Of a stretch of DNA of 64,000 bases, positions 43,791 through 53,792 are shown piece by piece; position 1 is the first letter of the stretch, and the number at the start of each line of letters is the position of its first letter. The notes beneath the pieces are model-generated. The model was given only the letters and a program-made list of their open reading frames with translations. It searched no databases and was not told the origin of the DNA. The translations under genes and the position numbers were made by a program. Source of the stretch: Sporopachydermia quercuum. Taxonomy: Eukaryota; Ascomycota; Sporopachydermiomycetes; Sporopachydermiales; Sporopachydermiaceae. Location of the stretch: assembly GCA_001599295.1 (NCBI GenBank), contig BCGN01000007.1:1264186-1328185 (forward strand), in the 5' to 3' direction.

Positions 43791-45205
43791 ATGTCAGGCC
43801 GTCCAGATATACCTCAACCCGCTTCCGTTACCCCTCCCTATCCTATACGGATCTCCTCTACGGTGGTGGCCGGTTTCGGAAGAGGATCTAAGGAACTTGG
43901 TATCCCAACGGCAAATGTCGATCGGAAGGACATATCGGACGTTCCGCTGACAGCAGGAGTTTATTATGGTTATGTACAGTTATCTCCAGTCTTAGGAAAG
44001 TCTCCGGAATTGAAGAAAGGGTTTGGAGAAACCCAACAGCGGGAAGTGGAGTACAATTACGGAAATCGGCTTAGAAACTGGGTAGATTTTGGAAGCGGGG
44101 TAGTTCATGAGATGGTGATGAGTTTAGGTTGGAATCCCTTTTATGGTAATAGTGAGAAGACAGGAGTAAGTACGGAAGAGATTGAAAGCGGGAAAATAGT
44201 GCGTGAGGTTATGAGGGGTAGAGTGAGAGGAACCGGGGGTGAAGGTACTTTGTTTGGCAGAGAACAGTGCTAGTGTGGCAATTCTGGAGATCATGCTGGA
44301 AGGAACAGAATATAAAGGAAGCAATAAGAGGAGAACCTGCAAATAAGGTTGAGTTGTGTATTGAGGTCTAGTTCGGAAGTAGTACTAATATAGTGTGGGA
44401 TCTGTGTTACTTTTCCTAGTTGTTCAGAGGGTACAATAGCGGAAGGTCATAAATTCCATGGTAATATCCGAAAGTCAGAGGAAAGCACAAACAGGAATAA
44501 GGTTCGGAGAAGCCGAGATTTATTCAGGACACAAGATCTTGAATAAAGCTTTTGGACTGTCTCAGAACCTTAATATCTTGTTTAGTTTATCGGAACAATG
44601 GGCATACGTTAATCTCATTCGGCGCACTTCAAAATCAGATTGGAGGAACTTCGGCACTCAATTCAGCTTTGTACGCATCCGAAATCGGAGGTTGTTTTCA
44701 CAGAAACAAAACCAAAGCCTTATTTCAACAGTACCCCCTACTATATTTCGCGGTTCTCTTTGCGGTTTCCGCTGCCTAGACTAAGTTTGACCCCTCTTCA
44801 CCCCATGTTGTCCCATCTACCCCCCCTTGCCCCGCCAACCATCTAAGATACATTTGTACTAACCTTAATTTTCGCTAGGAACTCTATATTCTTCATGATT
44901 TTGCCGACGATTTTTATGGAGCAGAGATGAAGTTCATAATCCTCGGCTATATAAGACCAGAATTAAACTTTACATCTAAGGGTAAGTTTCAGCGGAATCT
45001 TTGCGGGCAATGTAATAAATGAGGTGCCTCTTGGGACGATGCGGGGCACTTTGCCACCATTTGTGTGTCCAACCGCTAACCAAACGATACAGAAGCGCTG
45101 ATTAAAGATATTCATCTTGACGCAAAGATTGCAGGTGAAATGCTGAAGCAAGCAGGATACTTAAGGTTTAAAGAAGATGAGTTTTTTGACCTAAAAAGGC
45201 AATAG
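43791..45205 (+). CDS. FMN1: Riboflavin kinase (three exons)
   Basis: Exons 43791-44165, 44879-44981 and 45093-45205 join to 591 nt and 196 residues. Intron 1 (713 nt) has GTAAGT, TACTAAC at 44857-44863 and TAG at 44876-44878. Intron 2 (111 nt) has GTAAGT, GCTAAC and ACAG. The protein shows GFGRGSKELGIPTAN (PTAN 39-42, nucleotide/Mg site), AGVYYGYV, MVMSLGWNPFYGN, then across the first junction ELYILHDFADDFYGAE, ILGYIRPELNFTSK and, after the second, EALIKDIHLD and EDEFFDL. This matches fungal Fmn1 along its length, with an insert of about 35 residues before MVMSLGWNPF. It converts riboflavin and ATP to FMN, at or near mitochondrial/ER membranes in yeast. Retaining intron 1 gives a 160-residue product without the C-terminal half. 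Confidence 0.95.
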
Positions 45206-47236
45206 TATATCCAAAGGGAATGAACATCTATTAGTAGCATTGGATGATATGGGATGAGATAGGAAGTAGAATAGACGAATAGAGAAGAAGCGACAAATAG
45301 GGAGATAGTACTTCCGATTAGGAAATCAACCGATAGACCAAAAAAAGGGTCTATTAATAGGAAAACGCCTCAAGATAGACATAGAAATGGCAGATTCAGT
45401 CCGAAAAATGCCAAATAGAGAACAAATCAATCAAATTAGGTGATTAAACCGAATTATGACCGAATTATGGCCCAAAGGTTTGAGCACTACCGAATTGGGA
45501 CCCAAGCTACCCCATCTCGGACCGTCTCGTCCTAACCATGGAAAATAAGACCTATTTCACCATATAGAAACTCAACAACAGCCAATCGAATAGTTAAGGC
45601 ATCAGTAATTCAATGAAGTAAATGGTAATGTATAAGAGTTTCCTGTTTGACTCCTGAGAGAGAGATATATAGTCAAAGATGGTTGATTGTTTGGCTTTTT
45701 CGTAAGGACAAAGCTATGGAATGGGCCAGGTTGTAAGTTTTTGTATAATAAAATCTGGTTTTATTGTTGCTTTTTAGTTTTTATTTTATACTTTTTCTGC
45801 ACAATGCATGAAAAAGCTGAGAAATTCGTTGTTTAAGCGAATGATTGGGGTATTATGTACATGTGAAAAGCAATTTAAGGTTTACAGAATTGACTCCAAT
45901 CGAGATTTTCATATACTTTATTCGGAAAGTTTTAGGTTCCTTGCATTAACTCTGAATTAGTATGGCAGATACAGAGAAACAATGACATGAGCACTTAACC
46001 CATATATAAAGGCACTTACAAACTGAAGAGGAAATATTTTTCAGCTGCCAATAAGATGCTCCATTGAGCTTTTACCAAAAAAAATGACGACTCTACTGAC
46101 TTTAATAGTAAGAGAGAGAAAATAGGGAAAACTGGTCAAAATTGTCTGTGAAGCTATTGAAACTGAAATTTAAATGCTGCTGTTGTGACTTTTTCTTGCA
46201 GAGCTGCTGCACTATCCCGAATAAAGTTCATACTAGAAGCCAAATGAATCTTTTTATGATTACGTAACCGTTGTACCCTTATAATAATGTCTCCTCTTAT
46301 CTAATAAGTACAATGTTCGAAACGCTGCATATTCATTACTTTTTTTCTAGACTTCCATTAATTTACTTTATAGAATTCGTTAAATAATTCCCCAACCTGT
46401 AACTTTTTTCCCAAAATCAATACTTCTTCAATTCTTAATCCTTCCCAAGCTCCAGATATTCCCTTTCCATTGCGCTGCTTATCGCTGGTAATAATGCAGC
46501 GGCCTGCATATCTTAACCTGGGCCCTAAAAAACTCTATTCTTGGTATTGCTTATTCTCGTCTCATCTCCTCCCTTCATTTCTTGCCTTTCTTTACCTGTT
46601 GTATCTCAGTCGAATTACAAAGCAACCAGATAGCTAAAGATAAAGAGTTGAATGAGCTTTTTTCTTCTCAATAAACAACCGACTTCAATAAAATAGATAA
46701 ATCTGTCTTCTTTGTTTTTCTCGGTATCTCCAGCTACTCAGCGCCGTGAATGAACATTCATACTTTGTGTGAATACCGAAGATCACTTGTCAATTCTGAA
46801 CATAGTTAAGTACGGTGTATCTACAGCGTTATAAAGTATCGTGTGATAAAAATTGCTCCGTTCTCAGGAGTATCATTGCTATTTTGACTGTAATTATTGG
46901 AAGCGATTTGTAATTGAACTTTTGGAGCATTTGAACCTTTCTCAGGTTTTGATCACAGCATTGTTTTCACACACTTCTAAATTCACTCCCTTAACAAATG
47001 TCTTTGACGCTGTATTGGTGTTCTTTATGACGTGTGTGTAATTGGTTGATCATCGGCGCTTAGATTGTATTTGTTTTTGTTTCAGTTGTTGTTTTGATTT
47101 AAGATTTTGTGGAAACAAATAGTTTTAGTGATATGTGGTAAATCAAAGTTAAGTAGTTACTTAAACCCCAAATGAATTAGAAGCTTTGAATTGAATCGGC
47201 ACAGATACAATTTTCGGGTTGTCAAAACAAATACAG
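45206..47236. other. Intergenic, FMN1 3' flank and ECM27-like promoter
   Basis: About 2 kb. 45300-45540 has short words CCGAATT, GGGCCC-like and TTAGGTGATT that also occur at 50605-50720. The remainder is AT-rich. A 62-codon frame at 46853-47041 has no motif. No gene is supported. Confidence 0.4.
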
Positions 47237-50200
47237 ATGAGTATATTTACAAATATACAACCCGGGAGCTGTAAAGTGGGAATCCCGGACGCTCAAAGCC
47301 AATGCGGAAATACTGGCGGGTCCAAATTAAATGCCACAGAAACAACGCCACTAAAACCTTGGCTTCGTCCTCGGAAAGACCGAGTTTCCGGAAATATCAG
47401 GTTTCGGAACTTTGCTATAAGATATACTATTTTTTTGGGTTTGATGACTATTTCCTGGTGGTTCCTTCACTATAAGTCTAAAAAAGGTAATTTGTCCGGA
47501 ACTCTAACCTCAAATGTGGATAATAATAATTCACAAAGAGAAACAGGCACTTTTTATCTCAGGTCCGTTTTCGATCTCGGTGATGATTCACCTATTTCTC
47601 TCCTTTCAGCCTCGGCCACATCCGCTACCACAACCTCTGCTTCAACCACACCTTCCTGTCTCGATATTCACTCGCCGAAATACGCATCTTTATCCCCCGC
47701 CCAAAAATGCCACTTTATTACCGAGTTTTGTAAAGAAAAACGGAATCTCGGCATTTTCAACTACCTAAATTACTACTACTGCACTTCCTCAGCAACCTCA
47801 GCCTTATCCAAGTTCCTCCTTACCTTTTTATATGTATTCGCGTTATTTTGTTTATTTCTAGCTCTAGGCATTGCCGCCTCCGACTTCTTATGCCCTAACC
47901 TCAATAACTTATCTCAGATCTTCGGCATGTCGGAATCTCTAGCCGGAGTTACAATGCTAGCCATCGGCAACGGGTCACCTGATCTAATTAGTACTTACGA
48001 AGCTATGAGTAATGGCTCGGCTTCTTTGGCCATCGGAGAACTCGTCGGAGCGGCTTCTTTCATTACGTGTGTTGTCATCGGAACGATGGCAATTGTCCAT
48101 GAGTTCCCGGTTTCACCCGTGATTTTTACCCGAGATATCCTGTTTTTCCTAGTACTAATAAGCTTTTGGTTGTATTTCATAGCCGACGGTCAGCTTAAAG
48201 CTTGGGAATGTGGGGTAATGATTTGTTTCTATGCGGGGTATGTTAGCATGGTGATAATCTTTGATGGAATAATGGATAAAGGGGAGAATGCGGGATTCGA
48301 TTCCCGATTAAAAACCGATGTGGAAGCCGAAGTTTACGATGAAGCCGAAGTTTACTCCGAAGCGCAAGGTTATATGCGAGGTTTAGCTGCTGGAGGAGGG
48401 GTAGATTCATTGATGAATAAGTTTGAGGACCAAGACCAAGACCCCGAACGGGATTTTGAGGATAGTTCGGATCATAATTCCGAACTAAATGTCCCAAAAG
48501 AACCAGATAAGAATCATAAACACGATTTACACTCACAAATGTCAATTGCATCATCCGAAGATGAAGCCAACCCGGATCACTCGGATTTATTGGCAGACCC
48601 AAGCGTACCCCTACCAAGTTCGAGTCTAATTTCGGTATTATCCAATGATAATTATACTTCACCCCAAATTCTTACTCTTTCTCCGCAATTGAGACCTTCT
48701 TTGCATGTGATCCAACCTTTGGATTCTACCCCGCTTTTATCCCACCATAGTAACCTTTACCGAAGTATGTCCACAATTGTGAAATCAACCGCGTCAATTC
48801 ATCATCCACCGTCAATGGCTTATTTGGGGAATGACCTGAACCAGCCGGAATTGGGATATGGAACGGGATCGGGAAATGGTACCGGACACAGGTCTCGGCT
48901 CCGGAATAACTCGATACACCATCGGCTTTCATTAGCAGCAACTAAATTTTCGGTGTTGGACGGTGTCGAGCTCCGGTCGGCTATGGATGTGGTTCGGAAG
49001 GGCCAGCGGAGCCGGCTGGGAAAAAGAGACAAGAAAGATAAGAAAGATGCTGGAGGGGCAACTAGAGGAGTGAACTCGGGCGATATTATCAAACCGACCA
49101 CAGCATTTAACGGTGAATTGTCAAGCGATTCGATATGGAATCCGGCAAAACGGCAGGAATATGGGGCTGGAGTGCTAGAACCCGACAGCTGCCCCAGAAG
49201 AAGCGTTTCCCCACCAACTCCAGATGAAACTGTTCCCTATCATCCTCAACCTTATAGAGCGATTGCCCGAATAGGAAATATACCTGATGCAAAAACATTA
49301 CTAACCCCACCACCACCGGAACATTCTCACCCCTCTTCAATATCGACTCCATCTCCTTTACCCCGCCATCGACCACGGGCTGTTTCATTATCACCTTCAA
49401 TTTTAAGCACAGCTTTTTCCCAAAATAGCATTCAAATTAGAGACACCGAATTCACTACTTTAGCTGACACTTTCCGACATATCTATTATAACCGCGCTTA
49501 TCACGACATTGTGCTAGTTCGGCTTTTTCCGACGGTGATCAACTTTGGGGATAAAAGCTTATTTGCCAAGTTTGTGTCACTTTTACAAGCTCCAATGGTT
49601 TTCATCTTTGCGTTATCAATTCCGACGTTTACATCCGAATACGGCAGGAGCGGGGAAAGCGGAGAGACGGAACAGTTGCCGCAGATCGGATTTGACAAAT
49701 CAGGCAATGAACCAGCCCAATCAGGACAATTACCTCTTTTTGATTCTCCAATCGATTTGAACGGTGTAAACGATATGAATGATATAAACGACTCTAATAA
49801 TCAAATTCGCCCCACGGTATCTCCCACCCCAACTATTTCCCCCTCTTTACTCTACCCGAATTGTGACGGATCGAAAATCACAGATAAAAGACTTTGGTTT
49901 GCATACGTAAAACATTATTGGGGTTTTTTACTCCTCCAAGGATGTTTTTGTCCCATTATTATTGCCAAAATCCTGTTTATAAATACCCCGCATGAATACC
50001 CCGCGTTTCTAATCTCTCTTGCTTTCTCGTTTGTGTTTTTGGCCCTGATAATCTGCCTAATGCGGCAAAGACGCAAAGCGTATCATATTTGGTTCATTAA
50101 CGTGTTAGGCTTTATAACCAGTATGTCCTGGATCTTTCTGATCGCCGAGGAAGTTGTTTCCCTTTTGGAAACATTAGGCGTGATTTTAAACCTTAGTGAT

Positions 50201-50605
50201 ACCATTTTAGGGTTATCTGTGTTCACATTCGGCAATTCCCTCGGTGATTTCGTTGCAAATGTGACATTTGCCGAGATGGGATTGCCGATAATGGCNCTTA
50301 GCGCGTGCATTGGCGGGCCGATGCTGAATATCCTAATTGGGGTTGGAGTTTCCGGTCTGGTGGTGATGGGACGAAGTAGGGGACATGCGGGGCATTCGGG
50401 GTTTCTTAGTGGGGTGTACGAAATCGATGTACCGGGTACATTGTTTGTGTCCGGATTCTCATTGGTATTTAATTTAATATTCATGTTGATTGCAGTGTGG
50501 ATTAACGGGTGGGTGTTAGGGCGGCATATTGGGATTGTCTCGGTGGGAATTTGGTGTGTTTCATTAGGAGTTAATTTATGGTTAGAGTTAGGTAAACGAG
50601 GTTAA
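47237..50605 (+). CDS. ECM27: Ecm27/NCX-type cation exchanger (CaCA superfamily)
   Basis: A 1122-residue membrane protein from the ATG at 47237 (MSIFTNIQPG); an 18-bp upstream extension has no ATG. Hydrophobic segment near 60-80, then a first membrane half (about 190-340) with the alpha-1 signature ESLAGVTMLAIGNGSPDLIS, a loop of about 500 residues rich in S, H, P and acidic residues, and a second half (about 880-1120) with the alpha-2 signature TILGLSVFTFGNSLGDFVAN and MGLPIM-LSACIGGPMLNILIGVG. GNGSPD and GNSLGD carry the ion-binding residues of cation/Ca2+ exchangers. Budding-yeast Ecm27 (725 residues) and filamentous-fungal relatives fit; transport substrate and compartment (ER or vacuole) are not shown by sequence. 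The loop may be regulatory. N at 50296 lies inside alpha-2. Confidence 0.86.
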   Translation: MSIFTNIQPGSCKVGIPDAQSQCGNTGGSKLNATETTPLKPWLRPRKDRVSGNIRFRNFAIRYTIFLGLMTISWWFLHYKSKKGNLSGTLTSNVDNNNSQRETGTFYLRSVFDLGDDSPISLLSASATSATTTSASTTPSCLDIHSPKYASLSPAQKCHFITEFCKEKRNLGIFNYLNYYYCTSSATSALSKFLLTFLYVFALFCLFLALGIAASDFLCPNLNNLSQIFGMSESLAGVTMLAIGNGSPDLISTYEAMSNGSASLAIGELVGAASFITCVVIGTMAIVHEFPVSPVIFTRDILFFLVLISFWLYFIADGQLKAWECGVMICFYAGYVSMVIIFDGIMDKGENAGFDSRLKTDVEAEVYDEAEVYSEAQGYMRGLAAGGGVDSLMNKFEDQDQDPERDFEDSSDHNSELNVPKEPDKNHKHDLHSQMSIASSEDEANPDHSDLLADPSVPLPSSSLISVLSNDNYTSPQILTLSPQLRPSLHVIQPLDSTPLLSHHSNLYRSMSTIVKSTASIHHPPSMAYLGNDLNQPELGYGTGSGNGTGHRSRLRNNSIHHRLSLAATKFSVLDGVELRSAMDVVRKGQRSRLGKRDKKDKKDAGGATRGVNSGDIIKPTTAFNGELSSDSIWNPAKRQEYGAGVLEPDSCPRRSVSPPTPDETVPYHPQPYRAIARIGNIPDAKTLLTPPPPEHSHPSSISTPSPLPRHRPRAVSLSPSILSTAFSQNSIQIRDTEFTTLADTFRHIYYNRAYHDIVLVRLFPTVINFGDKSLFAKFVSLLQAPMVFIFALSIPTFTSEYGRSGESGETEQLPQIGFDKSGNEPAQSGQLPLFDSPIDLNGVNDMNDINDSNNQIRPTVSPTPTISPSLLYPNCDGSKITDKRLWFAYVKHYWGFLLLQGCFCPIIIAKILFINTPHEYPAFLISLAFSFVFLALIICLMRQRRKAYHIWFINVLGFITSMSWIFLIAEEVVSLLETLGVILNLSDTILGLSVFTFGNSLGDFVANVTFAEMGLPIMXLSACIGGPMLNILIGVGVSGLVVMGRSRGHAGHSGFLSGVYEIDVPGTLFVSGFSLVFNLIFMLIAVWINGWVLGRHIGIVSVGIWCVSLGVNLWLELGKRG

Positions 50606-51116
50606 CTGACCCTAATGGGCCGAGATATTGATTGGTTAAACTCTTTGGGCCATTTAGGTGATTCAAGCAACGGTTTAGTTCAAAGTCATCCGAAATGAGC
50701 CCGTATTAACCGAATTAGTAAATATAAGCGAGAAATTGCTGCTAATCGTCCTATTCATAGGAAGCTGGAATCGTTTTTGACGAGATAATCATTTAAGGCT
50801 ATTAGGGGTTCCGCTATGTTCTCCGATTTGTATATATATCGATAATTATTAGTTTAAGTGAACAATAATCTGTTCCCGTACCATTTTGGATAGTTCAGTC
50901 GGTACAGATCTTTCAGTAAGGATATCCAAGGCTATTATTATTAGTATTATTCTATGGTCAAGATTTGTAGGGTAAGTTTTATTTGTTCCGAGATGGGCAG
51001 AGTACCCGAGTTAAAGATTGAACCTAAATTCTTCCATTTCCGCTATTATTCCCTCTATTATACTATTTGCCAAGTGTCTGAGTCTCTTCCGTCATTCTGT
51101 CATTTTCTCCTATCTT
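50606..51116. other. Convergent intergenic region, ECM27-like / PRP39
   Basis: About 510 bp with two 3' ends. It shares CCGAATTA and TTAGGTGATT words with 45420-45480. No coding segment is supported. Confidence 0.4.
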
Positions 51117-52913
51117 CTATCTTCTCTTACCGTCTCCGATATCCACCTCCTTGACCCACCGATTAAACTTTGCGTCCAACCCCAAATATTTCTTTAAGGA
51201 CCCCGACCCAGAAACATTGGCCAAATACGACATATAAATCTTCCCCAGCTTCTTCTTATCTCCGTCGGTTAACCCATCCGGTTCCGATAGTTCAATTGCC
51301 TTATAAACCCGATAAACCGCGTCCTCATTATTAGAATGACCCGAATTGGACTGCTCTATCTCGAATTCCAAGTATAATTTCCAGAATTCAGCATGATTTC
51401 CTAAATGAGGCTTCAAAGTTTCAAATAGTTTCCGGATTTCCTCGGTTCCTTTACTGTTATTACTACTGATATTGTTTCCGGTATTCCCCAGTCCGGAAAA
51501 CATCCGTTTAGCGTCTTTCAATATAAGCAGTTTGCCCGTTTCGTCAAAATAGTCCGACTTCAACGCTTCTTCATACATTCTCGCACTTTTAGCTGCGCCT
51601 TCAAGTTTTCTTTCAATACTGCAAATTATAATAAATGTTTCCACGTGACCTGGCACATAGTCAAGCACCGATAAACATATGTCACGGGCTACTAGTAACT
51701 TACCCTCCTGTTCTTCAAATATCGCATACCGTAATCGGAAATTCACCCGCCCACTCGGAATTAACCCACTTCCTTTTTTGAACACGTTCCGTGCTTCCTC
51801 TGTATATTTATTAGCTATAAGCCATTGGGTATACAATATCCAGAACTCTTCATACAAAGCTGCTGATACCAAACATCGTTCAAAGAGCATTTTAATGCGG
51901 TTATGATCACCATTGATCATTTCGAATTCAAGGTATCTTTCCCAATTCCATAGTTGCTGTTTGTCTAGGTAGGTAATATGGAAATACGGTCTTTTAATGT
52001 TTGCTTCGAACCACCACCGGGCGTAAGTTTGGGCCTGGGTTGCTTTAAATTTTGATTTCCAGTGGGCGATGAGCCACGATTTCATTTCCTCTTCGAGTTC
52101 CTTTTTAGGGATTTTGATTTGTGGCTTTGGCTGAGACTGAGACTGAGACTGGGTTTGGGTTTGGGTTTGGGTTTGCGGCTCAGATTGGACAGATTGTGGC
52201 TGGGACTGAACTGCCCGTCTGGGATGAGTCTTATATTGCCGAGACATCATCTCAGCTTGCCGCCTGGTGACTATTTCCGCTTTCAGCTCCTGCAATTGCC
52301 CCTCGGACAAAATCTCCCCAATTGCCGTCTTTTCCACATAATTAATGATCCGCTGGTAGTAAACAGCCGATTGATGTAAAGGAATATCGCTAATGCGGTG
52401 TAATAAGGCCAAAACCAATTCTTTGCTGTCTCGGCTTTCCTCAAACTTGATATACGCGTCCCAAAACAAGTGAGACATGAAATGTAAGCCACAGCTGTCA
52501 GCAGCTCTTTCAAACAGTTGCCGAACCGCCACATCATCGTGGCAAACTGTGGCTTTGAAATTGCAGTATTCGGTCCATATTTCGACGGAAGACGGGATTG
52601 CTCCAACAGCCTGTTCATATACCTGCAAAGTCCTTTCAGTATAGCCGATATAAAACTCCTTTTTTGCGTATTTGGTCCAATAGGCGAACATAAGGGGAAA
52701 TTTTAATAGGAAAGTGTCGTACGTGGACCGAAAAAGCTCTAAATCTTCGGGTTGGGAGTTTTTATTNATACCGCCGTTGAGTTGATCTATGGCCGAGAGA
52801 AGTTTTTGCCACAAGTCGAAATTGTCCGGATCCTGGTTCAGACTGGCGTGGATTTCCACCCAATTGGGAGTCGCGGATCCGTTTTGGGATGCTTTTGGTC
52901 CTAATCTGTTCAT
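51117..52913 (-). CDS. PRP39: Prp39, U1 snRNP HAT-repeat protein
   Basis: A 598-residue protein from the ATG at 52913 (MNRLGPKASQNG). HAT (half-a-TPR) repeats run from about 15 to 570: DNFDLWQKLLSAID, FPLMFAYWTKYAKKEF, ERTLQVYEQAVGAIPSSVEIW, VRQLFERAADSCGLHFMSH, FWDAYIKFE, then after an insert HITYLDKQQLWNWERYLEFE, RIKMLFERCLVSAALYEEFW and GHVETFIIICSIERKLEG. The GLHFMSHLFWDAYIKFE block is typical of Prp39 and separates it from Rna14 or Clf1. The insert (about 242-272) is a QTQTQSQSQ low-complexity run coded by hexamer repeats. Prp39 (with Prp42, or as a homodimer in many species) holds U1 snRNP at the 5' splice site. Divergent from HEM3. N at 52767. Confidence 0.88.
   Translation of the reverse strand: MNRLGPKASQNGSATPNWVEIHASLNQDPDNFDLWQKLLSAIDQLNGGXNKNSQPEDLELFRSTYDTFLLKFPLMFAYWTKYAKKEFYIGYTERTLQVYEQAVGAIPSSVEIWTEYCNFKATVCHDDVAVRQLFERAADSCGLHFMSHLFWDAYIKFEESRDSKELVLALLHRISDIPLHQSAVYYQRIINYVEKTAIGEILSEGQLQELKAEIVTRRQAEMMSRQYKTHPRRAVQSQPQSVQSEPQTQTQTQTQSQSQSQPKPQIKIPKKELEEEMKSWLIAHWKSKFKATQAQTYARWWFEANIKRPYFHITYLDKQQLWNWERYLEFEMINGDHNRIKMLFERCLVSAALYEEFWILYTQWLIANKYTEEARNVFKKGSGLIPSGRVNFRLRYAIFEEQEGKLLVARDICLSVLDYVPGHVETFIIICSIERKLEGAAKSARMYEEALKSDYFDETGKLLILKDAKRMFSGLGNTGNNISSNNSKGTEEIRKLFETLKPHLGNHAEFWKLYLEFEIEQSNSGHSNNEDAVYRVYKAIELSEPDGLTDGDKKKLGKIYMSYLANVSGSGSLKKYLGLDAKFNRWVKEVDIGDGKRR
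52131..52176. repeat. Hexamer microsatellite in PRP39 coding sequence
   Basis: Tandem CTGAGA units pass into GGGTTT units. Read on the minus strand they code the Q-S and Q-T runs of the Prp39 insert. The unit is six bases, so length changes keep the frame. Confidence 0.8.
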
Positions 52914-53792
52914 TGTAACGGGTACTGGTGATATTGGTGGCACTGAGGGGCAAACAGGATTCAGGATGGATAATAAACAGAAAAGATAACAAATTCAGCG
53001 GGTGGTTTTGTGGTTTCCGAGGTTAGATGTACGAGTTCCAAGTTCTGAGTTCCGAAATTGGTGATATGCAATATGCGATATACCGAGGGTGTTTAATTGA
53101 GAACAGTGCCTTTTTCATCCGTTCCGAAGGGTTAGGATTTTTCATGTGAGTGGGAGAGTCAGAGTTCTTGCGGCGAATAAATGTCCGGAAGAATTTCGAG
53201 GAAATGGACTGTATCACGTGATTAAATGCAAATGCAAGCGTAGAATTTTCATGTTATAAATATACATTTGACGTCCTAACACAACTGTAAATGGTTGTTG
53301 AAACAGAAGAAATCAAAAACAATCAAATTTAAGTGGAAATAGCAGTATTCCATGAGCCCATACCAGCCGTGATATTCCTCTAATTGGTACTAGTAGGAGG
53401 ATGGGAACTTAGACAAGCACCAGTGTCTGTCCAGTTCATTGTCTCAAAACAGATTTCAATACCAACTACATCCCAAATTGTTTTCTCTTCCATACCTCCC
53501 AAAGCAACAATGCCCACCCATAACTCCCAATCACCTCCCATATCATACTCTCTCCTCCTCCCTCCTTGTCTTTGGAACACCCCCAAGCACTCAATTTCTC
53601 CATTCCATTAATAAAATCATCGAACATACACCTTTAGAAGTTATATTAACATTAATATCAATGAATTAATATGTTTTCAGTGCTTATTTTGTCATTTAAT
53701 TCTATTTCACTGTTAGAATTTCCCTGTGCGAAGCAGAAAGACTGTTTGTTGCTACAAATCAAATACACATTATCAGCACAAGACATCCAATT
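52914..53792. other. Divergent promoter region, PRP39 / HEM3
   Basis: About 880 bp between divergent genes. A C-rich, apparently low-information segment at 53380-53600 gives open frames on both strands without motifs. No gene is supported. Confidence 0.4.

Noticed and set aside
43791-44273. FMN1 as a truncated, frameshifted gene
   Set aside because: Canonical splice sites restore the full conserved C-terminus over three exons.
52131-52176. GGGTTT hexamers resembling a telomeric repeat
   Set aside because: They lie inside the PRP39 frame and code its Q-T run, bordered by CTGAGA units coding Q-S.
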